Part shown: piece after piece, positions 1-13,200 of the stretch | Layout of the letters: the number at the start of each line of letters is the position of its first letter | How positions within the stretch are numbered: the stretch's first letter is position 1 | DNA from: Arcuatula senhousia | Taxonomy: Eukaryota; Mollusca; Bivalvia; Mytilida; Mytilidae | Assembly: GCA_963971305.1 (NCBI GenBank) | Contig: OZ020303.1 | Location: 34,212,106 to 34,276,105, forward strand | DNA: 64,000 nucleotides | Direction of reading: 5' to 3' | Notes under the pieces: model-generated | Told to the model about the DNA's origin: nothing | The model's input: only the letters and a program-made list of their open reading frames with translations | Databases searched by the model: none | Translations under genes and position numbers: made by a program

Positions 1-1105
1 CTAAAAAAAATAAAAAAAAAATAAAATTTTGTAAATTAATTATCACAGGGCAGTGCGTAGTTGCTTAAAGTTTTTTTTCATAGAACTTTACGTCTTGTTG
101 TTCTCGTATATATAGTGCTCTTGTCTCGGGTTCTCTCTTTTCCTCTCTTGTTGAATTGAACTTTTTTCGATTTGATTTTTAAAGTGTGTTATTTTTGTGC
201 TTGTACAAAATTAACAATAGGGGGAAGGTTGGACCCAAAATACTAGCAACTCAGTCTCGTCAGCGTCTGAAGCCTGAGATAATTAAACTAAAGAGATTTG
301 TCTCTCCCGATAAGTGGACATAAGTTCTAAATAACCAAGTTCTTTACGCATCATTTTGTATATTGGGGATGTATACTGGGGATATTGTCTACAGATTCTT
401 TGTTCAAGTGAAACATCGTATACTTGTTCGAGGGTAAACACTTTTATTATACATCGCGCATATAAAATATTCATATCATTGGAAAGAGAATATCCTGCTG
501 CATGGGATAGGCTAATTTGCTATTAATACTGATGGGTTCAAGCCGATTTTTAAGTTTTAATTTTCTCAGCTGAAGCTGAGCTCAGATCGGAAAAAAATCA
601 CTGTTCAATGATATTTCTCTTTTTAAAGTAGTAGCAAAAAATGGTAACCATTAAAAATGGTAGATTTATATTTCAGTAATCAGTGAAATCTTTTATTTAT
701 CAAGTTATGCATGTAGTGTTTGCGGGAAAGCACCGAGCGCAAATACGGAATTTATCCCGTTTCCGATCAATATTGCACTACGACCCCGGATGACATCAGC
801 TCATTACCGTTGCATGTAAGCCATTTTTGAGACGACTCAGCCAGGAAAAGGATAAATAAAGAGGGTTTTACGCGAAACAATGATCTGTAGATAGGTAAGG
901 CTTTACACACACACACAATAACAAACAAAACTGGCCGATATACACACCATTATAACCACACAGATTGATGTATTATTGAAAAACATCACCGGCTAATGCG
1001 CACCTGCATAAGTCAATCAGATGGATGTGTCATGTCTTCAGCATGTACATGATTGTGTGCTTATTGTTGTAGGTAACGTAATGAAGAACAACCGGATCTT
1101 TAACA
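1..1105 (+). other. upstream region and probable 5' UTR
   Basis: No coding exon is seen. A splice-acceptor-like stretch ends at 1072 (pyrimidine-rich, TTGTTGTAG). The first coding exon may therefore include 1073-1105 as 5' UTR joined to an exon farther upstream. In-frame TAA and TGA at 1079-1084 lie just before the ATG. A short CA run is at about 907-917. No TATA-type promoter can be named with confidence. Confidence 0.4.
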
Positions 1106-1214
1106 ATGGCACATTCTCCTGATTATTTCTTCAAAGAGTATGGAATTACTGACCAGTCCCCCCTTAGTTTGTTACAACTTGATCCTGCAGACAGGGCTGT
1201 ACTAAAAATAGCAG
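1106..1214 (+). CDS. MACF1/DST-like: spectraplakin alternative first coding exon 1a
   Basis: Starts at ATG 1106, the first Met after in-frame stops at 1079-1084. Encodes 36 residues beginning [13 protein letters not shown] and ending [12 protein letters not shown], with one extra G (phase 1) before donor GTAATT. The LDPA(D/E)RAV... tail matches the segment just before CH1 in vertebrate MACF1/dystonin, which supports this as the orthologue of a standard N-terminus. Confidence 0.93.
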
Positions 1215-4200
1215 GTAATTAATTAGCTAATTGAACCATGTAAGATTTGACAGATTATAGTTTATATATGCATAATGTTGTGTATTCATTATAATATTTG
1301 TTCCTGTTTGTGTCAATTGTTTTGGGATGACATCACACCCACGTGGTATTATTTTGAATGAGTTTCCCTTTAACTACATGTGGATATTGTGATAATTGAC
1401 ACACGGGTAGATTTAACTGTTAAATCTTTGATCTGTCTGTCAATCAAAAAGGTGTATTGATCTTACCTGTATGTCCCATATCCTTTATAAGGGCCACATT
1501 AAAAATACTATCTTGCCAAATTTATTCTGACGTCAAATCGGCTTCAGGTAGTTTCACCTGAGTGATTACATGGGAGCCTTACACCTTTTGATATATACCT
1601 GTGAAACACATGGAAGGTGAATCCCATAGGACACCTTTTACTTTCTTTCACACCTGGTAAAAGAAAACCAGGATAGAAGCTCATTCCAGGAGTAGAAAAC
1701 CCTTGAGCTTAAAAAGTGCAGTGTCAAAGTATAAAATCACCATGTAATCTATATTAGGATTAAATGCTGGATAAAGTTCATATTAATAGGGAGGTGATTA
1801 CTGATAAAGGGATATACATGGCAAAAATATATTTAAATAGTGATAATTGATAACATGGAGCAGTATTCTCCTACTCTGGATCCGGCGGAGGTCCCTCCGT
1901 CTCCGAGGGCAATGCTCCAATACGAACAAAACAGGAGAAAGGAAACAGGTAACGTTTGTTGACATTTCCTCAGGTGCAAACATTGTAAATTTAATATAAA
2001 CATTAGTCATCAAATTCAATTCTGTGTTGTTCTTACTTAAATATATATCTATAAAGAAGTCCAAAGTTTATTTTATTTTTGGAAACAATTTAAAGTTGGA
2101 AAAATTCAAAAAAAAGTTTTTAGGTGCATGTACTGGGCATACATGTACTGCATTATCAGCTGTCAGCTGTACTTTTTCAGATGTGCAATTTTATAAAAAG
2201 AAAAATCTTTTGAAGTTGCAACTCAACATTTGAACTTTGTTTTTTGTTTGTTTCATTTAATTTAGAATATTTTCAACTTCACATACCGCAGTGCATGTTC
2301 TAACAAAATTTATTAATTCCATTATAATTGTAGATGTGAGAGATGCAGTACAAAAGAAAACTTTTACTAAATGGGTGAACAAACATTTATTGAAGGTAAG
2401 ACAAACCAGCCCAGAAAACGAAGAGTAAATTTTCAATTTACATATGAAGAGGGTATTTTCCAGTCAACTGCATCAGAATCTAATGGGAATGACTACACAT
2501 ATTTCTGGCTGGATTACTTTAGATAGTAAATTCATACTTGATGGGATTTTAACATAAAATATACATGGGGAGATATTCATAACTCTGAATAACAAATATC
2601 CCAAGTTTATATTTTATTGATTTAATTTCCAAATCTGATAAAAATGAAAACATATATTGAAATGATAAAAGTTTGACAGGAGTTAAGTGTTGACTTTGAT
2701 TTTGGCATAACCATTTTGTTGTACTTGAATTTGAATTATAAATCCAATATAAAACACTACTATGCATCTGAACTATTGTGTATATGGTACAAGCAGACAT
2801 AGATTCACATTGCTTTCTTATTTGATCATGGACCTGCATTATATCTAAATAAAACAAATTGCCTTCCAATGCAGAATAAATGAATTAGTTGAAAATTGAT
2901 AAAGTCTTCATAGTTACATTGTATATGTAGACTTGAGCATATACATGCATTAACCCAGTAAAAAATCTCTAAGGATTTTGTCTTCTGAAAAAAAATACTC
3001 TTGATATATTACTTCACAGTAATGGGATAAAATAGACTCTTTACCATCCTCTGATAGAATTGTATCTTTCTAAAAATGTTCAGAAGATAAGTATTTCCAA
3101 CTTTTATCCTGTTATTTCACATTTTGTTCAATAATAGAGTTTTAATTTTGTAAATCAATGGAAAAGCTAAGTGACATTGATAAATAACTTGACACTTGTT
3201 TGTATAAAAAATCAATATAAATGGTGGAGGCAAGATTTTCTTTGGGGGCATCCATTACACGGATTCTTACATCCATACATGTTATAGTTTAATACTTTGT
3301 CTGATAGTATCTAAAACTTATCTGTTTATTTGACAAATGACACAGTTTTCACTGATAATGATGTAAGTATTGAGATGTGGAAACTTGATGTCCACTGTGA
3401 TCCACTATGGCTTTCCATTCTTTTAAATATTATGAAATGATTTGAAATTATAGTCTGGAAACTCTGACTGAAAGATTTATGTAAAGATTAAAATAATAGA
3501 TAGCAATCTATTAAAAACTTAAGTCTGTGGTATTGTATGAGATCACTTAATCATTATAAAAGCAAAAAACTACATTTATAACAGTATTTCTATAGAAATA
3601 TTAAATATGAGTAATCATTTATGTAACCTTATTACAAAAAAAAATCATAGATTTACCATATAAAGCTATTTACCTTCAAGTGTACTTTTAAACTGTTTTC
3701 CATGATTTTTTGGGAAAAGATTTGAATGACATTTTCACTACAGGACTATAAAACCTAAGACATTAAAAGGGGTATTAGTTTGGTGTTATTGTATCTTCTC
3801 AGTGGTAGTCCCTATCAGTGTCAAATAAAGTCAATCCTGTGAATAAAAATAAGTAGCTATAATCGTCTGTTAGAAGTGGATATCTTAGTCTATAAAGTCA
3901 ATGGTCCGGTCATCATGAGACATGTCTCAATAGGGTAGGGAGGGGTTACAATGTTTGTAGCCATTTGTAATCTAATGGACATTTTTGGCTATCCTATATC
4001 TGTCCCTTTTGGGCAGTATTTGGGTGGCACATAAAAATAGTTTATGTAAAAAAATGTGTTTGTTTTACATTGTGCTTTAGGGATAGTTTGACTTGATTTC
4101 AAGATAACTAAATGATTAGAGTTTTTTATTTGTTTTTTTCAAAAGCTTATTTCTAAACTGCTCAAAACAGTTTTACTGCCCTTTTTGAGCCAACATGTGT

Positions 4201-7200
4201 TTAAGACATATGTTTAACCGAAAAAAAAGCATCTATGTAAATCTATGTAAATTTTAAGTATTTTTCACAAGTTACTCCTTACCAAACTTAATGTCATTTG
4301 ATAGTTAGAAAAATACGTATGAACAAATAGTTCACTAAAATTAGATACATGTACATGTATTTAATGGATGATCTAGTATCGCCAAGTATTGTATTACATG
4401 AAGGTTGAAAAATGTTATTTTTATTGTAATTAGAAACAAATAATCATGTAAGGTAAAATGTAGATTTAAAATGCAGGTGATAACGACATGTTTGTCAGGT
4501 GTCGTCCCAAGGTGAAAGTCAAGATTTATTATCGATGCATACTAAGCATTTATATCCAGACAGAATTTGAAGCATCAATAAAAAATTATATCATTGTTGC
4601 ATAACTAGGAGGTATATATCAATATTAGATAAAATTTATGTGTCCTTGAACCTGATACACTGAAAAATTCTCATTTCAAACCCATTTTCAGTTTAATGTG
4701 GATAATTATAAGAAGCTTTGTGTTAAAGATCGAGTGGCTAACCTAAAATTACTTTCATGTCACTGTGGGTCCTGTTTTCTCTTTTGTTGAGGCTGAAATA
4801 TAGGTTTTTAGAGGCGTTCCTTGAAAATTACAGTATTACATGTATTAAAATTGAAATAGTGTGTGGGTTATTTGGTTCAAAATGACTTTTAAATAGAAAT
4901 CTGAACAAATACTATATTGATATGGGTAATTGGGTAGAAAATGTTTTTGCTCACTGTTGCTTTTGCAATTAATTAAAAGACAAAGCAGTGTTAACACTAT
5001 TTATAGGTTGTTTTTTTACTCACAATTTTATTTTCCATTTAGACTTTGTGTTTGCATCACAATGATCCTTTGTTAGGCTGGTGTTTTTGTGCATTGAAGT
5101 TCTGAAATGTATTTTCTGTCTAACTGGAAGTTTTTCTAAAAAGTTACTGTTTAGACCTATTCTTAGCTTTTAAAAATTCTCAAATGTTGAGCTTAAGTAA
5201 TTATGAGTACATAATGATTCTTGGAGGTTTTAATAATATGACATGTCACATGCATAGAGCATGTCATAAAATAAATTGTTAATGAACGTCAAGTATATCA
5301 AAACTAGATCTCTGAATCATTCTTCCTTTTCCTTTCTGTCTTATGAATACAACTGATTATGAATAGATAATATAAAATTCTCAGCATTGGAACTTTCACA
5401 TCCTTTCTTTATGGGTTATGTTGTAATGCTTACAATTTTTCTGCAAAATACATGCATCCACCAGTTTCAAGGCCATTAAATTAGTTTAGTTTAAACATAT
5501 TTATTTATCCTGGATTGGGAAACAAGCTTAATGCTGATGTAAATCCCTCTCCAGCTAGCAGATTGCGAGTGTGGCCTTTGCAGCGGCCCCTATTGAGCCT
5601 ACTCTTATCGAAATCTACAAAGGGGTCTTTAACGTGCATGGGGTATTGCTCTCCACATACACGGGACAACCTTTATTCGTCCCTTCTGAAGGACTAGCAT
5701 CGTTCCTTGAGACCAACCTCGCAAATGGTGTCAAGAGAGAGTCGGAAAATTGGTTCATGAAATGTTCACCCGGACGAGGATCGAACCACGAACCTTGGTG
5801 TTAGTAGCCCATTAAATTGAGGTTTCTTTGAATGTAAATGTGTATTTGTAGCCGTAATATACTTTTGGCCCTCTTTTTTTTATACCCCCCGCAAACAAAG
5901 TTTGGGGGGGTATATAGGAAACACCCTGTCTGTCTGTCTGTCTGTCCGTCTGTCTGTCCGTCCGTCTGTCCACATAACTCGTAAGCGCTTCTCCTCCTAA
6001 ACCACTTGAAGGATTTTGATGAAACTTTACCAAAAGGAAGTACATCATATGTAGATGTGTATGAAGAATTTTCATTGCTCTTGGATATCATTCAGGGGAG
6101 ATATTGGACTTTTTAAATACATTTTTCAATGGGAGACCTCGTAAGCGCAACTCCTCCTAAACCGCTGAAAGGATTTTGATGAAACTTTACATGAAGGAAG
6201 TACATCATATGTAGATGTGCATGAAGAATTTTCATCGGAATCAGACATCATTCAAGGGAGATAATTGGACTTAGACTTTATAAATACATGATACAATGGG
6301 AAACCTCGTAAGCGCTTCTCCTCCTAAAAGGCTAGAAGGATTATGATGAAACTTTACCTAAAAGTAAAGGGGAGATAATTGGACTTAGACTTTTTAAATA
6401 CATTATTCAAAGGGAAACCTTGTAAGCGCAACTCCTCTTAAAAGGTTGGATGGATTTTCTTAAAACTTAACATGAAGATAGTACATCATCTCTACATGTG
6501 CATGAGGAATTTGTATTGCTTTCGGTTATCATCGAGGGGAGATAACTGGACTTGAGATTTTTCTTTTACAGTACAGAGTCCAATGTGAAGCGGGGGGTAT
6601 CCTTTTGTGAGCTCGCTCACAGTATTACTTGTTTTAGCTAAAATTTACATACATGTATGGTAATTTGCATATTATATTCTATAAGTCAAAGGTAAACATG
6701 CTCTTTCCTAATTAATAACATTACCTCATGAAGGTAAGAAAATGTCACCAAGTACATGTAGTACATAAAGACATAATTAAAAATCACCATGTTTCCATAT
6801 TATTGTCAATGAGGCACAGATTAATTGATACTGTCCCATAAAACATGTCACTAAATACTAAATACCTATCTCAGGTGTAATCAGAGATCAAAGGGGCTGT
6901 ACATAAAGCACCTGCAATTTACACCTAGTGGTCACACCTGACCTTGTCATTGTTTATACCCATTCATAAACTCCATAAATATTTATAAATACTATACAAT
7001 GATAATCTTGAGTACCTTAAGTCCATAAATCTATGATTTCTTAGATAGGGGGTACAATATTTTGGACAATAAATCTGATAGGTTGTGAAGTGTTATTAAA
7101 CAAGTCCTGAGTAGTTTATGTTGGCAGTGATTTGTATATAAACTGGACATGGCTACCTTTAAGTGATCTTTAATATGAAAGTTGTGTGATATAAATATGC

Positions 7201-10200
7201 TGGCAACATTTCTCCAGGTAGCTAAAGAGAAGCAATTTATTGTGCCAGATTTATCAATGTTACAAGAGGAGAAAGGGCTGTATGCCAATGTTCCCCACTT
7301 AGCATAACATGTGTTGTTTTCTGAATTCTTACTTCTGATTTTAATTAATTTTTACATATACAAAATTGTTTTAATATTTTTTGTCATGTTTAGGGATCAA
7401 AGAAAAGCTTCAGTTAAAATTTATGCACACTCATGGCATATTTGTTTATCTCCTCCCCTCTCCTTATCCAATTTGAAGGACAGGATCCGTCATATAGCTT
7501 AAGATTTTTGGATCAACCAGTACTGTCTAAAACAAATATTTGTATGGTTGACAATGAATGTGAAATCTGGAGTTATCATTGTCCGTCTGTCTGTTAGCAG
7601 GTGCTTGATTAAGATCTGTGTTGACCTTTTGGGGGATTATGTGCAGTATGGGAGAGACATCCCTTCTTTCAAGCCAGTTTCTGTTTTTATTTTACATTTT
7701 TCACTTAATAGTCACAAAAACATGCATTGAATGACTTATGTGCATCTAAATAGAGACGGAAATACCATTGTATATGTACATGTACACATGTTTATAAATG
7801 GAAGCAATAAGATACATAGCTATTGAAGCCTGTCTATACCTATGTCTGGGCAACAGATGATAGTTAATAAAACGAGTTATATATTATGTACACATATCCT
7901 ACTACTATATAAAACAATAATAATTGAATAGTTGTTTTTGACAACATAATAATAGAACAAGCACAGTCACTCACATACTGTGAAATAACATGTATTATGG
8001 TGGGTACAAATTTTCTTGAGTTCACTAAAAAATATCTGGTTCATGGATTCTTTATTTTATGGGTCATTTTTTATTTATCAACTACAAGTATTCATTCAAA
8101 TTGATTAAATTTTTGAAGTTGTGTATCAGCCCACCCACAAAAACCACAAACATTTGCTCCTACAATGTTTGTTCCTTAGTAAGAGTAAAATGGTAGCACC
8201 CCGGCTACTTATAAAGTTTTTTCCAAGTTTAATTTATACATGTATTTATATGATCCAATGGATTTATTTTTTTTTTACATAAAGTTCTTGATGAACAAAA
8301 GGGCAGTAAAGCTGGATATTTATGTTTCAGTTCTTACAAATTTCATTACCACATATGAGTATCCATGATGTATAGGAATTCATGATCAGCAATGGGTAGA
8401 AATACCTGGTTTTATTAATTCCCATACAAAACTTCATTGGTATGCTTTTAAGAAACTGAAGAAATCTTTTTATTACTTTTTCTTTCCGCTTAATTTTTTT
8501 TTTTATGAAACATCAAGTTATGAAATGCTTAGCCTTAACCAAATAAAAAGGGTAAAGATATCAGCAAGTCTTCACATCAACTAACCTTTGTCAAGCTGGG
8601 CTTAAATGATAAAATAAGTTTACAAATCTGGGGAAGAATTAAAATAGTTTGTTGAAAACAGGCGCGGTTCCAGGGTTTGATGTTAGAGGGGGCACACTTA
8701 AAAAATATTGGAAAAATCAGGTGTAATTTTTTGAGAGGGGGGTGTGCATCAGGTGTATCTGTGCCTGATAAATAATTTTCCATCTTTTTCTCTCTCTCTC
8801 TGTCACAAAAATCTGCAATTTGAAGATTGTGTTCTGCCACACATGATGGAATGTTTTTTGACAAAATTGTCCATCTGATATTATAAACTTATAATGAAAT
8901 TCTTGATTCTTAATATGGATATCCAGTTTGTAAAAAAAAAACCAACTAGATCTAGTATGAAAAAGATCTTTTATTTTTTCTTCAAATAAGACTATTATAT
9001 AATATTAGATTTTAAACACTTACAGAATATTTTTTAACACCTTTTTACAGTTAATTGCTTAAGAACAATGTAATTTTTGACACACAAAAATTAAATATTA
9101 ACCTTTGCCCCTGTTAGTTTTATACAAACAATGCTTATTTAACAATCTGTAGCAATTGAGTAGTTAATCTTTAAAGTTTGTATATAAATGGAGGCTATTG
9201 ACAATGTAAATATTATTTACTGGCAATCAATTTTACAGGAGTTCTTTATTTTTATGACAGTTAACAAGCAGGCCTCTGAACATAGGGGCATTTGATATTA
9301 TCTTAATTAAACAATGGTAATTTGAAGTACTTTTAAAAATAAGGACAAAAAGGATACAGAAAATTAGACCTTACATGTATGAAATCACAATTGACAAGTA
9401 GAAGAAAATAAAAATAATAGATGTTTTGTTCCCTCAGATTTTTATATCTCATGAAGTAGCAAGGTTTTTGTAATTCCCCATTCCCCATATTTGGTTCTGT
9501 GGGTGTTTGTCTGCCTTCCTTCCCCGCCCCAAAGTTTTTAAATGATTGTAAAAAATTGTGTAGGTATAATGGTATATTGTGGTGTTGTTGTTGTCTGTTA
9601 TTCAGATGACAAGTTGAAAAAACTTTAACAGTAAACTACCAGATTGGAATAAAATTTTGCATAGCTGCATGTGTAGTATAGTTGAATGAAGTTCAAGTTT
9701 GATATAAATGAAGAAAGTCTTTTGAGTTGAATCTTTAAAATATTTAACAATGCAATATATGGTTGACATAACCTCAGGCCAAAACAAAATATATATTTGT
9801 TTCCTGCTTCCTACTCTTGAAAATTAGGGTAGGTAGGTAGGAAAATTATTTTTTTTTTACAAAATTGTTTTACATTGAGTCAATGGGGAAGCAATCCCAA
9901 CTTTTACAGTGCTTGTTCCAAAATGCCAATAAAAACTTTAGGGTTGGGTGAAAAAAAAGGGTAGGTAGGGAAGCAGACATATATATATTTTTTTGCCTTA
10001 GCTGATTTTTTCTGCAAATAAAATGACTCTGTCTAATACTGTTGTTAATAACAATAAATTGTGTGCCCTTGGTATTAATGGCTCTATCTTCATCAGAAAA
10101 TTGTAATAAAACAAGCAATAACTAAGAACCTTATAATGTAACAATGATTCTATATCTTGTAATTTACAATAGAAATTCTACCCCATACTTTATAGCTGAT

Positions 10201-13200
10201 CATAAATCTGTGTAGAATTTCATTGCAAATAAATTTCTGCTTGTAAAAGTGAAAAGAATATTGAAAATTTTCATTTTTTGAGAAAAAACAAAAAATTGGC
10301 CCCAGTTGCCACACGATACCTATCTTTGAAAGTTTCTAACATCCTTACATGTACATGTTCTGACATGTGATAAAAACACAATGTATACATTCCCACAAAC
10401 TTTACTATGACAGTAGTTAGAAGTCAAGTGTATATTATGAAGGCACACCCAACTGATAAGCTTAATTACATGTATATGTACATTGTACATGTATTTGTTG
10501 GTAAACCCAAATATTTTATGTTACACCTACTCCTCGCTGGAAAAAAATCAATAAAAAATTAGAAAAAAAAATATGTATGTTTCATTTGTCCCTTCTGTAT
10601 CATCAAAACTACATTGATATTTCAAAATATAAATGAAACTGAGTGTCACATCCAGTAGTTTCGACAGGGTGCACTGGCTTAATGGGAGACCCATTCAGGT
10701 CATTCTATAAATCCAACCAATTTTATTCAACTAAAGGTCAGGCCAAGGGGCACCCTGGATCTGCTTCAGTGTCATACTTATGCATGAAATGTACATGTGT
10801 ATTTTCATTGACAATTAAAAAAATTGAGTAAATATATATGGTTATGTCAGTGTCCTTATTTAACTCTACATTGAATCAACAGAAGTTGTATATTGTTAAT
10901 TTGGCATGTATATTTGTTACAACTTTTCTTGATTGTATTATACAAGTAGCAAAAACTGTGCCAATACATTGGACCTCAACCAAGAATGTGTTCTACTAAC
11001 AGATTAAAGCTAAGAGTACCTTACTTAATGGTATAAGTAACTGAGAATAGGCCTATAGGCTATAGCTCTTTATACTGTGATCAAAGATTTTCGTATGTTA
11101 CACAAAGGCAACGTAAACCAGTCCTAATCCTTGAGGATTAAAAATCTACATTTCTCTTTCTTATGCCTAAATTCATAAATTCTGGTCATTATTTCTGCCT
11201 GTAAGGGTGATTTATTGAAATATATGTCCCGAGTGATTCCATACTTGGTATTTATTTAAATCATTCAGTTTTTCATACTGTGTAAATAATAAATCTTTGG
11301 CTTAGGTTAGTTGATGCTTATAATAGAAAGTCCAATATTTAATTTAATATCGTTAGAGCAGTGACCCATACAACAAGCTTCAAAAGTTAAATAATGTTTT
11401 GATTTTCATTAAATGGAAGTGTGAAAAAGAAAAATGTTTTTTGATGGTTTCCTTTGTTCAGTATTGCACAGTGGACTGAAGCTACAGTTTAAGGGGGTTG
11501 GAACTTGAATCCCCTGTTTTCATAGGAAAATTTTGTCATTTTCATGCAAGTGAGCCAAATTTTTGGCATTGAACTCCTCCTTTTGTTTCGACTTGAGAAG
11601 AAGCTACCAAAAAAATTCTTAACCTGGGCCAGCAAGATTGGTCCACAAAAAAGGAGATATCGTATAAACTTCATGTTCATCTTTATTTGATTAATGCATT
11701 TATTGCACTTATATTATTCTTGACATGAGTTATAAAGATTTGTAAGTTCGATTTTTATGCTGTACAAAATGTACATGTCCTTCTGTCCGTTTAAAATCAG
11801 GTTTACCGTTAAGTGAAAGTTTTTTTTTCAATGAAGGAAGTATTCTATTAACATGAATTTGAAACTTTGTACATGTATTTATAGTGGTGTTGTGATGCTA
11901 CAAATGTAAGTCTGTTTTTGATGGTACTAATTGTAATTGTTATTAGAGAAGCTCTTTTCTATTTAAGGCAGTAATACCAATGCTTATAATTTTTTTCCTT
12001 CCTCTTACTATCAATACAACTTAATCTATATTTACTCCTCAAAATTCCTTCTTATCAGGATAGCCATTAAAATACAGACTGAATAAGGTGTTAAACATAG
12101 AAAAAACCTAAATCCTTTCAGGTATATATTTCATTTGGTATTCATCCAAGATTTCTACTAAAACGAAAGCTATCAGTGTTATCATTTGGTTTTCAGAAAA
12201 TCGTTAAACACACAGTTTATTGATCCTTCATAGTAATTGAATTGTCACATTATTACCAAGCCCATCTTATATACTTCCTATACTAACTGTTCCTCGATTA
12301 TGTAACGATTTTTTTTTCCGTTTTACAACGACATAAACAACATTGTCATTGATCCATTGCATGGAACTCTGATTCAGAAGATTATCCTCATTTTAACTGT
12401 CTAGTCTGTCTAGTCTTATATGATCAAATTTTCTGTTGTCTAAATACAGCTTTATTTGTTTTAACAAACTTAGCACAGGGGTTTTTAATAGCTTTTTTTG
12501 GATGGCCAATTTGGCATATTGTTGAAATTGTATTTTTTGCTTCTCCTTGTTATGATTAAGTGTAATAAGTGTACAAAGTTTCATGAATATCTGTTTTGAG
12601 GTTTCTGAGGAATCAGCTTGACTTAAAGGTAAATTTGATGTTGGAGGACAAGCTAAAAATCTTTAAGTCATGCAAAAATTGTGACTTACTACATAAATCA
12701 TCTGTTTTAAAATATGGTTTTCAGTCGCTTCTGAGCTTTTTTGAATTAAGTTGTAGCTATAAAACAAATCAGATTTTATTTGCTATATTTATTCTGTAGT
12801 GTTACGTTCATATCTCAAAGATAAAAGATTTAGATGGCTGCCAAATTGAAAGTGATTCCAATTTAATGAATTATTTTGGCAATGTCTACAAGCATGTCAG
12901 GTGCATCTGTTCTATTCTATGTTTATTATAAATTGTATGAATGCAAATTTTATTTATTAAACTAAACACAGCAGTGATCAACTGCACCTTATTTAAAAAT
13001 ATCTTGTATTGACACACTTTAACTCTGAAGAGTATGAAAAAGTTCTTTTTATAACACCCCCAAACATCCACCCCCTTAAAAAATGATTTCTACTTCACAC
13101 CAACAGTTGATCAACACACATTTTCATTATGTATACAATATTCCCAAGAATATTTTTAATTCCAACCAGTACCCCCTGTGGTGCAAGTAGGACATTGTTC

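Noticed and set aside
1798..2064. 88-codon open frame on the minus strand over exon 1b
   Set aside because: Shadow of the GC-richer coding exon 1b on the + strand.
5779..5808. tRNA gene suggested by a B-box
   Set aside because: Only the B-box side is present and it lies in a SINE with target duplication; no full cloverleaf.
5801..6091. Open frames with [17 protein letters not shown] repeats
   Set aside because: Translation of the (GTCT/GTCC)n run of a mobile element; not a gene.
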